Of a DNA stretch of 41,019 nucleotides, positions 32,596 through 39,960 are shown one piece after another. Position 1 is the stretch's first letter; every line of letters begins with the position of its first letter. Both the position numbers and the translations under genes were made by a program. The DNA is from DTU063 sp001512695. GTDB lineage: Bacteria > Bacillota > Thermosediminibacteria > Thermosediminibacterales > Tepidanaerobacteraceae. Below the pieces are notes generated by a model. It was not told the origin of the DNA. It ran no database searches and saw nothing but the letters and a program-made list of their open reading frames with translations. The stretch is taken from contig JBASOM010000053.1 of NCBI GenBank assembly GCA_049658265.1, forward strand, positions 1 through 41,019, written 5' to 3'.

Positions 32596-32953
32596 CTTTG
32601 CTCGCCTCCTTCTGTTTATCTATTTCATCTTCTGAAATCATGTCAATGGCATGAGTTGGGCATACATTGGCGCAAATGCCGCAACCTTTGCAGTGCTTGT
32701 AGTCGAAACAGTCAAATTTGCCATCGGTGGAAATTATGGAAGAGTCAGGGCAGTAGCGCCAGCAGATAAGGCAGTGTATGCAGCGCTCTTCGTTCCAGAC
32801 AGGCCTGATAGTACGCCAATCGCCTGTTTCATAAGTATTTGCGTTACCGGGCTCATAGATATTGCCGGCCTTTGTCAGCTCTTTCCAAGTCATATCCGGG
32901 CGTATGCCTTCCCTGGAACGACCTTGTCCAAAGTTTCTATTGAATGCTGTCAT
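32585..32953 (-). CDS. porD: Pyruvate:ferredoxin oxidoreductase, delta (ferredoxin-like) subunit
   Basis: A 122-residue iron-sulfur subunit. Two 4Fe-4S motifs are complete: CIHCLICWRYCP and CKGCGICANVCP. They relay electrons from the TPP site to external ferredoxin. Its ATG overlaps the porC stop by four bases (ATGA), and its end overlaps porA. The N-terminal 45 residues form the extension usual for PorD. Confidence 0.93.
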   Translation of the reverse strand: MTAFNRNFGQGRSREGIRPDMTWKELTKAGNIYEPGNANTYETGDWRTIRPVWNEERCIHCLICWRYCPDSSIISTDGKFDCFDYKHCKGCGICANVCPTHAIDMISEDEIDKQKEASKDEE

Positions 32954-33525
32954 TCGCCCTTCACCTCCTGATAAGCTCTCTCAATGGCTTTCACATTGCC
33001 TTCTATAACTTCAGGCTTAGTCTTAAATTTCTTTTCCAGTTCGCCCTTGACGTGTTTTGCAAATTCATCAAAGGGCATCAGGCCTGTAGCCTTAATAAAA
33101 GCACCCATAAGCGGTGTATTTGGGATGACTCTGCCAATAGTATCTAGAGAGATCTGATTGGCATCCACCGTGAAGATTTTTCCGCCTTTTAGGTTAAGTT
33201 TCTCCCTTACTTCCTGCGGGCTTTTAGTTGTATTCACGATGTAAATCCCATCTTCAGGCACCCCTGCTGTAACCTTTTCTCCCAAGAGTGTTGCATCAAG
33301 TACAATGACGATGTGGGGATTGATTACATTGGAATGGATGTGAATGGGGTCATCGCTTATTCTATTGAAAGCGAGAATCGGTGCTCCCATTCGCTCCGGA
33401 CCATATTCAGGAAAGCCCTGTACATATTTTCCCGTTTGTGCTACGGTTTCCGCCAGCATCAAGGCTGCAGTCTTGGCTCCTTGTCCACCACGGCCGTGCC
33501 AGCGGATTTCTAACACTTTTGACAT
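32950..33525 (-). CDS. porC: Pyruvate:ferredoxin oxidoreductase, gamma subunit
   Basis: A 191-residue gamma subunit with the family beginning IRWHGRGGQGAKTAALMLAE and the segment GFPEYGPERMGAPILAFNRI. It is the first gene of the operon, with GGAGG six bases before the ATG. The order gamma, delta, alpha, beta is the one common in Thermotogae, archaea and many Clostridia with four-subunit enzymes, in contrast to the single-chain clostridial PFOR. The leader region has unusual inverted repeats (33562-33810). Confidence 0.92.
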   Translation of the reverse strand: MSKVLEIRWHGRGGQGAKTAALMLAETVAQTGKYVQGFPEYGPERMGAPILAFNRISDDPIHIHSNVINPHIVIVLDATLLGEKVTAGVPEDGIYIVNTTKSPQEVREKLNLKGGKIFTVDANQISLDTIGRVIPNTPLMGAFIKATGLMPFDEFAKHVKGELEKKFKTKPEVIEGNVKAIERAYQEVKGE

Positions 33526-33554
33526 GAAAAGTCCTCCTTTCGCAAAAATCCTAT

Positions 33555-33810
33555 ATTATAGTTTGCCTAAAAAGAGCAATATTACCCATGTTAATGAGCT
33601 TTGAAAACTATCCCCTTTAACGAAATATCACAGGTACATGGAATTCCTTTTAGGCAAATATATGGCAAAAAATAACTGTTATAGTAAAGGTAAATAAGCT
33701 GCCGTCTGTTATAATACATGCTCCTGCGCTATTTGATACAGTTTTTATGTATTGCATTTTCTATGGATTTTGAAGGCTGTAACAGATTTTTCATAATAAG
33801 TATAACAGAC
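33555..33810. promoter_or_regulatory. porC upstream region: weak promoter and two long-range inverted repeats
   Basis: A TATAAT on the minus strand (33560-33555) is a likely -10, but no good -35 is seen. TTTGCCTAAAA (33562-33572) is matched by TTTTAGGCAAA (33648-33658), a perfect 11-bp inverted repeat. GTCTGTTATA (33704-33713) is matched by TATAACAGAC (33801-33810), a perfect 10-bp inverted repeat that extends to GC..GC with one mismatch. CTGTTATA occurs again near 33676. No gene is apparent in 33526-33902. Confidence 0.5.
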
Positions 33811-33855
33811 TGCCTGAAAGCGGTCAATAGATTTATGTGTTTTTATAACAAATAA

Positions 33856-33897
33856 AAAAATCATCACTTATGCGGTCTAACAAAGTGATGATTTTTT
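33856..33897. terminator. Bidirectional-type terminator downstream of bofA
   Basis: AAATCATCACTT (33858-33869) pairs with AAGTGATGATTT (33883-33894), flanked by A-run and T-run. It ends the bofA transcript on the minus strand. Confidence 0.88.
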
Positions 33898-33902
33898 GAT
33901 AA

Positions 33903-34175
33903 TTAACCCATGAGTATGTACTGTAAAACTAGCAGCATAATTATGCCGGGAACACCAAGAAAGCCAACAATAAGTGCGGTTACCGGGTTTAATGCAATGT
34001 GAAGGCCAAAGTAGCCGCCTATAAAATTCAAAAGAAGCAATACGACTCCACCTATGAGGGCATTGTAGACCAGCCTAATTACTATTTTAAGGGGCACTAT
34101 TAAAGCCCTGCCGACTACGTAAAGTAGCAGCAGACCAAAAGCATAAGCCAGGATGGCAGCATAATCCATCTGCAT
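33903..34175 (-). CDS. bofA: BofA-family pro-sigma-K processing inhibitor
   Basis: A 90-residue membrane protein with two to three hydrophobic helices. The C-terminal half NALIGGVVLLLLNFIGGYFG then LNPVTALIVGFLGVPGI is the BofA-family signature. In Bacillus BofA holds the SpoIVFB protease inactive in the forespore membrane until sigma-K is needed. It lies 29 bases after yaaL, as in the Bacillus recR-yaaL-bofA order, but recR and dnaX are absent here. It supports a spore-forming host or one derived from a spore former. Confidence 0.9.
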   Translation of the reverse strand: MQMDYAAILAYAFGLLLLYVVGRALIVPLKIVIRLVYNALIGGVVLLLLNFIGGYFGLHIALNPVTALIVGFLGVPGIIMLLVLQYILMG

Positions 34176-34204
34176 CCTATCACCCCCATGTTTTTTGTAC
34201 TATA

Positions 34205-34486
34205 TTATTTTAGCTCATCGGTACTTATACCTTGATTTTTTGCCTGATTTAAAAGATATATGTACTTCCTCCGTGCAGCTTCTTCAGCGAAAATAGCATG
34301 GTCCACCAATTCGGGGTCCGAGACCCACTGAAAGTACTTTTGGGCCCGAACCCATTCCTGCTGAGCTTCCCGTATTTGTTCCGCCAGTCTCATTTCAGGT
34401 GTGTCGATGTTTTCATCGCCATTGTTATCGAACAAAAGTCGTGATGATATTTCTGATAACAAGCGCAAAATATCATGCTTTTTCAT
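34205..34486 (-). CDS. yaaL: YaaL-family protein (DUF2508)
   Basis: A 93-residue, soluble, mainly helical and acidic protein. The core EQIREAQQEWVRAQKYFQWV then DPELVDHAIFAEEAARRKYI matches the YaaL/DUF2508 family, of unknown biochemical role but regularly found before bofA. AAGGAG lies ten bases before the ATG. It follows the F420-ligase-like gene by 79 bases. Confidence 0.85.
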   Translation of the reverse strand: MKKHDILRLLSEISSRLLFDNNGDENIDTPEMRLAEQIREAQQEWVRAQKYFQWVSDPELVDHAIFAEEAARRKYIYLLNQAKNQGISTDELK

Positions 34487-34565
34487 GCAAACTCATCTCC
34501 TTATTGGAGATTATATCCATTTGTATGTCCGCTTATTCAGGAGATGAGCTTGCACAGCTTGTTAC

Positions 34566-36110
34566 TTATGCCTTGGAATAGTTAAATCCTCTAACCAGTA
34601 CAATAGGAGTTCCCGCATCGGCAGAGCCAGCCACGAGATCTGCTAAGGTGGCGACGATGCTGGTCACACTGCGGGGAGTTGTGCCTAAGCTTTCAGTCGT
34701 CACCTTGTCCTGTTTATCTTTCAATATCTGTTCTATCTGTTCTCGGGTATAGCCTTGATTATGCAGGGTATCTAGCTGTAGTTTTAGTTTTGTGCCCGTC
34801 CTAAGGGAAGCTCTTCTGAGGCCGCTGCTGACCCCTATTGCCGGGTACGGGTCTGCCAATTCATATATGCCGGTATCCGGGTCTTTGTAGGCGCCATCGC
34901 CGAAAATCAGCACCTCTACATCCTTGTCGCTTAGTTCCTTGATTTTAGCTTTGATGTTTTCGGCCGTATCATCCGCATCGCCGGGCAAAAGTTTGAGCAC
35001 ACCCTTTTCAAAATCAGAAACATTGGAGCCGATTATACCCCATGGTTCCGGCCCAATATCTTGAAGGGTGGCAACGGGAACCAAGGCGCCGAAGGATTCA
35101 AAGAGTTCCTTTAATTTCCCCCGCTCATGAACTGCCCCGATGCAAATACCGTTGATATATCCCCTGTCGTAAACTTTGAGGGGATTATTGGTAAATATGA
35201 CTTCCCCTTCGGCATTGCCCGCTTCAATCATCTTCATGTACAGGTCCCGATAATCCATGCCAGTGATGGGATGTGAGAACTTGATGTTTTCCAGCTCATT
35301 GGTGAAGACCACATCCGGGTCATAGTAGCTGTCAAGCTGCTGACCAAAATCGTAAGTCTTGGGCTCTTCCAGTGTCTCAGCATCTACCATGGTCAGCTTG
35401 TGGTGGCCTAAGTTTACGGTGATGGCCAGGGCTTGCTGGGCGCCTTCCACATCTTTTTTGATGCCGATGGCCTTCCGGGCAGCCTTCTCCAAATTCTCAA
35501 AGGTTACTTCCGCCACCGCCAGCTTGCCCTCCGGAGTCCTCACCGTCAGGTCAGCGATGCCCTTACCGGTGATCTTCCGGATGCTCAAGATACTGTAACC
35601 AATTTCTTGGAGCTTCAGAGCCGCTATAATTTCCCGTATCAGCACATTAAGCTGCGGGGTGTTTTCCCTAGCTTCCTGAAGGCTCTTTAATACCTTCTTT
35701 AGCCGAAGCCTTGTTGTGGCAAATTCTTCATCCATGACCTGATTTCCCACCTCGTCAAAGGGGATGGAAAATTGGAGGATGACCTTGCCGCCTCTTGTGG
35801 CAAGGGCCAGGGCTTTTAAAGCCAGAGCGAAGCGATTCCTGCTGGCAATAGGGCTTATGACTGCCAGGGTGCTCTTGGGGGATAGGTTTAGCTTCCTTTG
35901 AATGTCCTCAGCTAGCTCCTCACATGATATGTAGCGGTTTTGGGAGCGAGCCACTACCGCTTCGGTGACGCATATGATGTCATTATCTTCAACAAAGGGT
36001 TTGGCCGTTTCTGCGGTAATTGCTGCAATATCGTCATTGGGAAAGATTAGGCCCGTCTTTAGGCCGATAGCTGCTACGCCTGTCGCTGCAGGAAGAGAAA
36101 ATTTCTCCAT
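34566..36110 (-). CDS. Coenzyme F420-0:L-glutamate ligase-like (CofE-like) protein
   Basis: About 514 residues. The N-terminal part GLKTGLIFPNDDIAAITAET then DNDIICVTEAVVARSQNRYI resembles the CofE fold beginning (a G-x-x-x-I-x-x-G-D-D-L pattern, then D-x-x-V-V-T-x-x-x-V-S). CofE adds glutamates to F420-0, but this protein is twice the usual length, with an inserted middle part (about 150-270) and a C-terminal half carrying IFGDGAYKDPDTGIYELADP. Clostridia generally lack F420, so the true amide-ligase substrate is unknown. Start ATG at 36110, AAGGA nine bases upstream; the promoter is at 36197-36168. Confidence 0.7.
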   Translation of the reverse strand: MEKFSLPAATGVAAIGLKTGLIFPNDDIAAITAETAKPFVEDNDIICVTEAVVARSQNRYISCEELAEDIQRKLNLSPKSTLAVISPIASRNRFALALKALALATRGGKVILQFSIPFDEVGNQVMDEEFATTRLRLKKVLKSLQEARENTPQLNVLIREIIAALKLQEIGYSILSIRKITGKGIADLTVRTPEGKLAVAEVTFENLEKAARKAIGIKKDVEGAQQALAITVNLGHHKLTMVDAETLEEPKTYDFGQQLDSYYDPDVVFTNELENIKFSHPITGMDYRDLYMKMIEAGNAEGEVIFTNNPLKVYDRGYINGICIGAVHERGKLKELFESFGALVPVATLQDIGPEPWGIIGSNVSDFEKGVLKLLPGDADDTAENIKAKIKELSDKDVEVLIFGDGAYKDPDTGIYELADPYPAIGVSSGLRRASLRTGTKLKLQLDTLHNQGYTREQIEQILKDKQDKVTTESLGTTPRSVTSIVATLADLVAGSADAGTPIVLVRGFNYSKA

Positions 36111-36167
36111 GGGACAACATCCTTTCTGTATCAAAGAGAATAGACATTAAATTTTGCCACATCATTC

Positions 36168-36197
36168 ATTATATCAGTAAAATCCAAAAAATGACAA
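36168..36197 (-). promoter_or_regulatory. Promoter of the CofE-like gene
   Basis: On the minus strand TTGTCA (36197-36192), an 18-base spacer and TATAAT (36173-36168), about 58 bases before the ATG. Confidence 0.7.
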
Positions 36198-36337
36198 TAA
36201 TAATTTTAACTAAGCAACTTGTTGCTATTACAATATTATTATAACCTATATGTGAAAAATTTACAGTTAATAAGATTTAAAAATCTTTTGCCTTTAACAC
36301 TTAACATACTATGCACAAAAGATTTGGCTCAAAAAGA

Positions 36338-36371
36338 TTTAACGGGAGCAACTTTGTACTCCCGTTTAATT
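36338..36371 (-). terminator. Terminator overlapping the DUF2935 gene stop
   Basis: TTAACGGGAG pairs with CTCCCGTTTAA-side bases around a ten-base loop (arms near 36339-36348 and 36359-36368); the minus-strand tail is AAATCTTTTT. The stem overlaps the last codons of the gene. Confidence 0.75.
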
Positions 36372-37247
36372 TATTGGAAAAAACTCATCCATCTGTTCAT
36401 CGTGAATAATTTCATCCTGCTGGCCCAAAGTTGAGCTGCACCTTCTAAGTTCTGGCAGCAGCACATTTAGCTCATTGAGGAACTTATCTGCCTCGCGCCT
36501 TACATGGTCAAGGAGGAGGGGACTTGATACTATGCCCAACAGCTCACACAACTTTGCCAGTTCAAAAGCAGCCCCTTTAAAATCGCGAAGAGCCCTAGTA
36601 TTACTTATTACATCTTGGGTGAAGCGCACCACGGTGTTGAAAGTCCTCGGCCGTGTTTCGGCCATCGATTCTAGGTCTCTTGCCGTTTCAAGCAAGCGAG
36701 AGAAAGTCCTCCTCAATTCCTCAGCCTGATTTATCAACTCTCTTTCCGAGGGGTCAAGCAGATGAATTATGAACTCTATGTGTTCCTTCATTATGCGCAG
36801 CCAGAAGACCTCCTGCTCAAGCAGCATGGACAATGGATCTTGTGGCACCGGCCTTTGCAGGAAATTTATAAAGCGCACCGCTTCCCTTCTAATATGGTCC
36901 AGCAAAAGGGGATAGTTACTTCCTGGTTCTGCCCTGCACTGAATAAGGTCCCTAAGTATTTTCGCTTTAAATTCTATTATGGCCCTCACTGCCCTTATCA
37001 AATCTTCCAAGAGCTGCCCTTCCAGCCTTGATACTCTTTGTAGCCTCCTTCGAAGTTCCATAAATACATCGATGAGGACCTGGGCTTCCTCTCTCAGTTC
37101 CTGCTGGTCTGCTGGCAAGCCCAGTTTAATAAAGAGGGCATGCTCCTGCATTATCCTCGACCAAAATCTCGCCTCTTCCAGGCGGTTATACTCGCATGCA
37201 CAATTTCGGCACTGTGGACTGTTTCTTGTCACATCCTGCCCGGACAT
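36366..37247 (-). CDS. DUF2935 helical-bundle protein
   Basis: A 293-residue protein with two homologous halves. The first has EARFWSRIMQEHALFIKLGL, the second EVFWLRIMKEHIEFIIHLLD. The repeated E-x-x-F-W-x-R-I-M-x-E-H pattern, with later His/Glu positions (LLLDHIRREA, LLLDHVRREAD), matches the DUF2935 family, thought to be metal-binding four-helix bundles. An N-terminal CRNCAC cluster is extra. Function unknown. TTG at 37262 is in frame, but GGGAGG seven bases before the ATG at 37247 decides the start. Confidence 0.85.
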   Translation of the reverse strand: MSGQDVTRNSPQCRNCACEYNRLEEARFWSRIMQEHALFIKLGLPADQQELREEAQVLIDVFMELRRRLQRVSRLEGQLLEDLIRAVRAIIEFKAKILRDLIQCRAEPGSNYPLLLDHIRREAVRFINFLQRPVPQDPLSMLLEQEVFWLRIMKEHIEFIIHLLDPSERELINQAEELRRTFSRLLETARDLESMAETRPRTFNTVVRFTQDVISNTRALRDFKGAAFELAKLCELLGIVSSPLLLDHVRREADKFLNELNVLLPELRRCSSTLGQQDEIIHDEQMDEFFPIN

Positions 37248-37316
37248 ATTAAAACCTCCCAAATCGCATTTTTCCTAATATATAATATAGATTCATGCCG
37301 AAAATGTGCGAAAAAA

Positions 37317-38051
37317 CTATAGAATCCAGTTCCTTTGTATATTTCGATGGCAGAGGTAAAACAGTAAAGCGCTGAACATTAACATGATGAAGATGTTGAA
37401 GGATGTATTGAAAATGGAGCTGCCCCTGATGGCTCCGTTTAAGGTATCGGTGCCGTAAGTTAAGGGCAAGCAAAAGGATATTGCTTTTAAAATCCCGGGC
37501 AGACGTTCAATCGGTAAAAACAATCCGCATAAGAACAGCATGGGAAATCTAAAAAAGTTGGAAAAGGTCTGGGCTTCGAATACTTCCTTGGCAGATACGG
37601 CAATCAACAAGCCCAACAGAGCAGAAGTCAATGCAATTAAAAAAACAGCGATGATTACAAGGGGCCAGTATGTTCCGCTCAAATCGGCAAAATTTGCGGC
37701 GAAAGCCACCGGCACAAAGGCATTTACCATCCCGAAGATTATCGCCCCCGATAATTTGGCAAAAACCAGTGTGCTTATACTTATTGGGGCTAGGAGCAAT
37801 CTGTCAAAGGAGCGGGACCTCTTTTCAAAGGTTATAGTAACCGCCAGCATCGAAGTTGTCCCAAACAGAATGCTCATTGCCATTAAGCCAGGCAGCAATT
37901 CAATTATTTCTACATTCCCCGGCGAGCGCACAAGCTGCATCAGCGTCCAGGACAGTGGAAAGATAATGCCCCAGCTTATATTCGGGGGCTTTAAGTAGTA
38001 ATTGTGTATGTCCTTTTTTAATATATTCCAGAATGCAATCGCTGTTTCCAC
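37317..38051 (-). CDS. ABC-2 type exporter permease
   Basis: A 244-residue permease with about six hydrophobic helices and the ABC-2 signature region FRFPMLFLCGLFLPIERLPG, then LPLTYGTDTLNGAI, as in DrrB/NodJ-like proteins. It starts with GTG two bases after the ATPase stop; its GGAGGTG site lies in the last ATPase codons. It forms an exporter with the preceding ATPase; drug, antibiotic or lipid export is typical of the class, but the cargo cannot be named. Confidence 0.88.
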   Translation of the reverse strand: METAIAFWNILKKDIHNYYLKPPNISWGIIFPLSWTLMQLVRSPGNVEIIELLPGLMAMSILFGTTSMLAVTITFEKRSRSFDRLLLAPISISTLVFAKLSGAIIFGMVNAFVPVAFAANFADLSGTYWPLVIIAVFLIALTSALLGLLIAVSAKEVFEAQTFSNFFRFPMLFLCGLFLPIERLPGILKAISFCLPLTYGTDTLNGAIRGSSIFNTSFNIFIMLMFSALLFYLCHRNIQRNWIL

Positions 38052-38053
38052 TT

Positions 38054-38995
38054 TTACACCTCCACCTTTGCTTTTTCAGCAGTGATTTTAACAAACACAT
38101 CTTCTAATGTAGGTTTTATTTCCCTTGCTTCATAAACCGAAATTCCCTTGCTGTCCAGCCATTGAATGACGGGATATAGGGCAACTGGTTCTTTGGAGGT
38201 AATTAGCAAAGAATTCTCATCGGAAAACTCTAGCCTGAAGTTTTGAAAACGAGTTTCCAGCTCTCCCCTTATTGCATTTAAGCTGCCTGATACTTTAAGG
38301 CTGAGCTTATGGCCACGGACCGCATCATTTAGCAGATCAGATACGGTCCCGATCTTTACAATCCTGCCCTTTACAATAAAGGCAATCCTGTCACACACCC
38401 GCTGGGCTTCTTCGATGTAGTGGGTAGTGATGAAGATGGTTTTACCCTGTTCCTTTAATCCGAGTATTAGCTCACGTATTTGCCGCGCACTTTCGACATC
38501 TATTCCAGTAGTGGGTTCATCTAAAAAAAGTATTTTTGGATCATGTATGATTCCGGCGGCAATTGTGAGTTTTCGCTTCATCCCTTTTGAATATGCCCTG
38601 AAAGGGCGCTTGCCGGCAGCTGCTAGATTAAAATGTTCAAGCAGTTCCTTTGCCCTCTTTTCCCTCTCGGCCTTTCTCATCCCGTAAAGGGCGGCACAAA
38701 AACAGAGATTTTCAAAGCCGTCCATTTCGCCGTACATATTGTTTTCATCGGGAACCACGCCTATAATTTTCTGGACCTTTTTCACATCTTTTACCGCATC
38801 GATTCCATCTATGACAATCTGACCGCCGCTGGGCCTTGAAAGGCCGATCATCATGTTGATTGTTGAAGTCTTGCCGGCACCATTCGGACCTAAAAATCCA
38901 AACACTTCTCCCTCTCTCACGCAAAAAGAAATGCCGTCTACTGCGAGGACTTCTCCGTACTGCTTTTTAAGATTTGTGACCCTTATAATTTCCAT
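38054..38995 (-). CDS. ABC-2 type exporter ATPase
   Basis: A 313-residue ATPase of the DrrA/CcmA-like group. Walker A is GPNGAGKTS near 38-46, the signature is degenerate YSKGMKRKL, and Walker B LFLDEPTTGID. The C-terminal 80 residues are the accessory domain common to these exporters. The frame is open from 39055, but the ATG at 38995 gives MEIIRVTNLKKQYG with AGGGAG upstream. It overlaps the arsR-like gene by 29 bases, pointing to translational coupling. Confidence 0.92.
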   Translation of the reverse strand: MEIIRVTNLKKQYGEVLAVDGISFCVREGEVFGFLGPNGAGKTSTINMMIGLSRPSGGQIVIDGIDAVKDVKKVQKIIGVVPDENNMYGEMDGFENLCFCAALYGMRKAEREKRAKELLEHFNLAAAGKRPFRAYSKGMKRKLTIAAGIIHDPKILFLDEPTTGIDVESARQIRELILGLKEQGKTIFITTHYIEEAQRVCDRIAFIVKGRIVKIGTVSDLLNDAVRGHKLSLKVSGSLNAIRGELETRFQNFRLEFSDENSLLITSKEPVALYPVIQWLDSKGISVYEAREIKPTLEDVFVKITAEKAKVEV

Positions 38996-39305
38996 GACAG
39001 TCTTGACTCCCTTCGAAACTTTCAGGCCTGCAAAGTTCCCGTTGTATATCAGCATGTTCTTCGATTTTTGAAGCTAGCATTCGCAGGGCATTTCTGTCCA
39101 CGTCATAGTGCATAAAGTAACCTTTTTTCTCGCCTACCAAAAGTCCTGCCTCTTTAAGCACCTTTAAGTGCTGGGATACTGCCGATTCAGTAAGCTCGAG
39201 TTTTTTCGACAGGGCCCTGACGCAAAAATTGTGCCTCAAAAGCAAAACAAGTATTTTGAATCTCGTTTCATCTGCAAGAGCTTTGAGCACCTTTACGGTA
39301 TCCAT
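38967..39305 (-). CDS. ArsR-family repressor
   Basis: A 112-residue winged-helix protein. The DNA-binding part is complete: LKALADETRFKILVLLL, then LSKKLELTESAVSQHLKVLK and GLLVGEKKGYFMHY. The usual ArsR metal motif ELCVCDL is replaced by NFCVRALSKKL, with only one Cys, so metal sensing of the classical ArsR type is doubtful; it may respond to the exported compound or to another signal. AAGGAGG-type site before the ATG. First gene of the operon, with palindromic operators on the promoter. Confidence 0.9.
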   Translation of the reverse strand: MDTVKVLKALADETRFKILVLLLRHNFCVRALSKKLELTESAVSQHLKVLKEAGLLVGEKKGYFMHYDVDRNALRMLASKIEEHADIQRELCRPESFEGSQDCHGNYKGHKS

Positions 39306-39324
39306 AATTGACCTCCTTGGCTTG

Positions 39325-39387
39325 TTAATTAAGTATATACTTAATTAAATTATAACATTGTGTTTAGTTAAGTCAACACTTAATTAA
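39325..39387 (-). promoter_or_regulatory. arsR-ABC operon promoter with two 24-bp operators
   Basis: On the minus strand TTGACT (39376-39371), 16 bases, TATAAT (39354-39349). Operator 1 (39325-39348) is TTAATTAAGTAT joined to its exact reverse complement, a perfect 24-bp palindrome next to the -10. Operator 2 (39364-39387) differs at four positions and covers the -35. Centres are 39 bases apart. Confidence 0.85.
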
Positions 39388-39468
39388 AAGCGATTTAAAA
39401 ATATTTAATCTGTGCTGTTTATACAACTAGTTTCGTTTAGCTCATAGTTATGTAGTTTCCCGAGGGAC

Positions 39469-39503
39469 AAAAAAAACATAGGCATAATTGTTCTTTGCCT
39501 ATG
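39469..39503 (-). terminator. Terminator downstream of the decayed PPOX gene
   Basis: CATAGGCA (39477-39484) pairs with TGCCTATG (39496-39503); eight Ts follow on the minus strand. Confidence 0.85.
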
Positions 39504-39550
39504 GTTTCATCCAAGAATCTTCGCTGTGTTTTTACCTTAAGCCAACACCT

Positions 39551-39857
39551 CTATTCCATTCTTCCCCATTTAAGTTCTTCACCTTTAGCATCGAATTTTT
39601 TCCTTTTGGCCGTGATTTCTTGAATATCTATTGCGTATATATTGGCCTTGTCAAATCCTACCTTAATGGCCAGGGGGAAGTAGTCCATCTTTGTCGGGGT
39701 ATTCTTAATGAAAATACAAGGTATTGCCATCCCTTACGATTAAAAGGGGAATGCAATAGGGCTTTCCCTCATCAACCATGGCCAAGACACCGTATGTGGC
39801 TTTGTCAATGACTTTTAGGCCAAATTCCCTGTCCATCTCCCTGTCTTTTCTTCGCAT
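39551..39857 (-). pseudogene. Decayed pyridoxamine-phosphate-oxidase-like (NimA-type) flavoprotein gene
   Basis: From ATG at 39857 (GGGGAG upstream) the frame reads 50 residues, including MRRKDREM, then YGVLAMVDEGKPYCIPL and GNTLYFH, and hits TAA at 39707-39705. These are the N-terminal motifs of NimA-like, FMN-binding PPOX-family proteins, which normally have about 150 residues. In another frame, from about 39709 to the TAG at 39551, the text reads NIYAIDIQEITAKRKKF, resembling the family C-terminus (I-x-I-E-E-I-T-G-K). The middle part is missing, so a deletion plus frameshift is likely. A terminator remains behind it. Confidence 0.75.
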
Positions 39858-39929
39858 ATATTATCTTCTCCCCTTTTTATGATTTTACAGCAACACTTAG
39901 TTACTGTACAGATAATGAGACCAAGACCG

Positions 39930-39960
39930 CAGCGGGCGGCCAATGGCCGCCCCTACATTA
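39930..39960. repeat. 31-bp dispersed hairpin repeat, copy B
   Basis: CAGCGGGCGGCC, AAT, GGCCGCCCCTACATTA: a GGGCGGCC / GGCCGCCC hairpin with the same flanks as copy A at 19614-19644. The last three bases are the serC stop codon on the minus strand. Confidence 0.75.

Noticed and set aside
39488..39811. Plus-strand frame of 107 codons
   Set aside because: Antisense to the recognisable PPOX pseudogene and without a start site.
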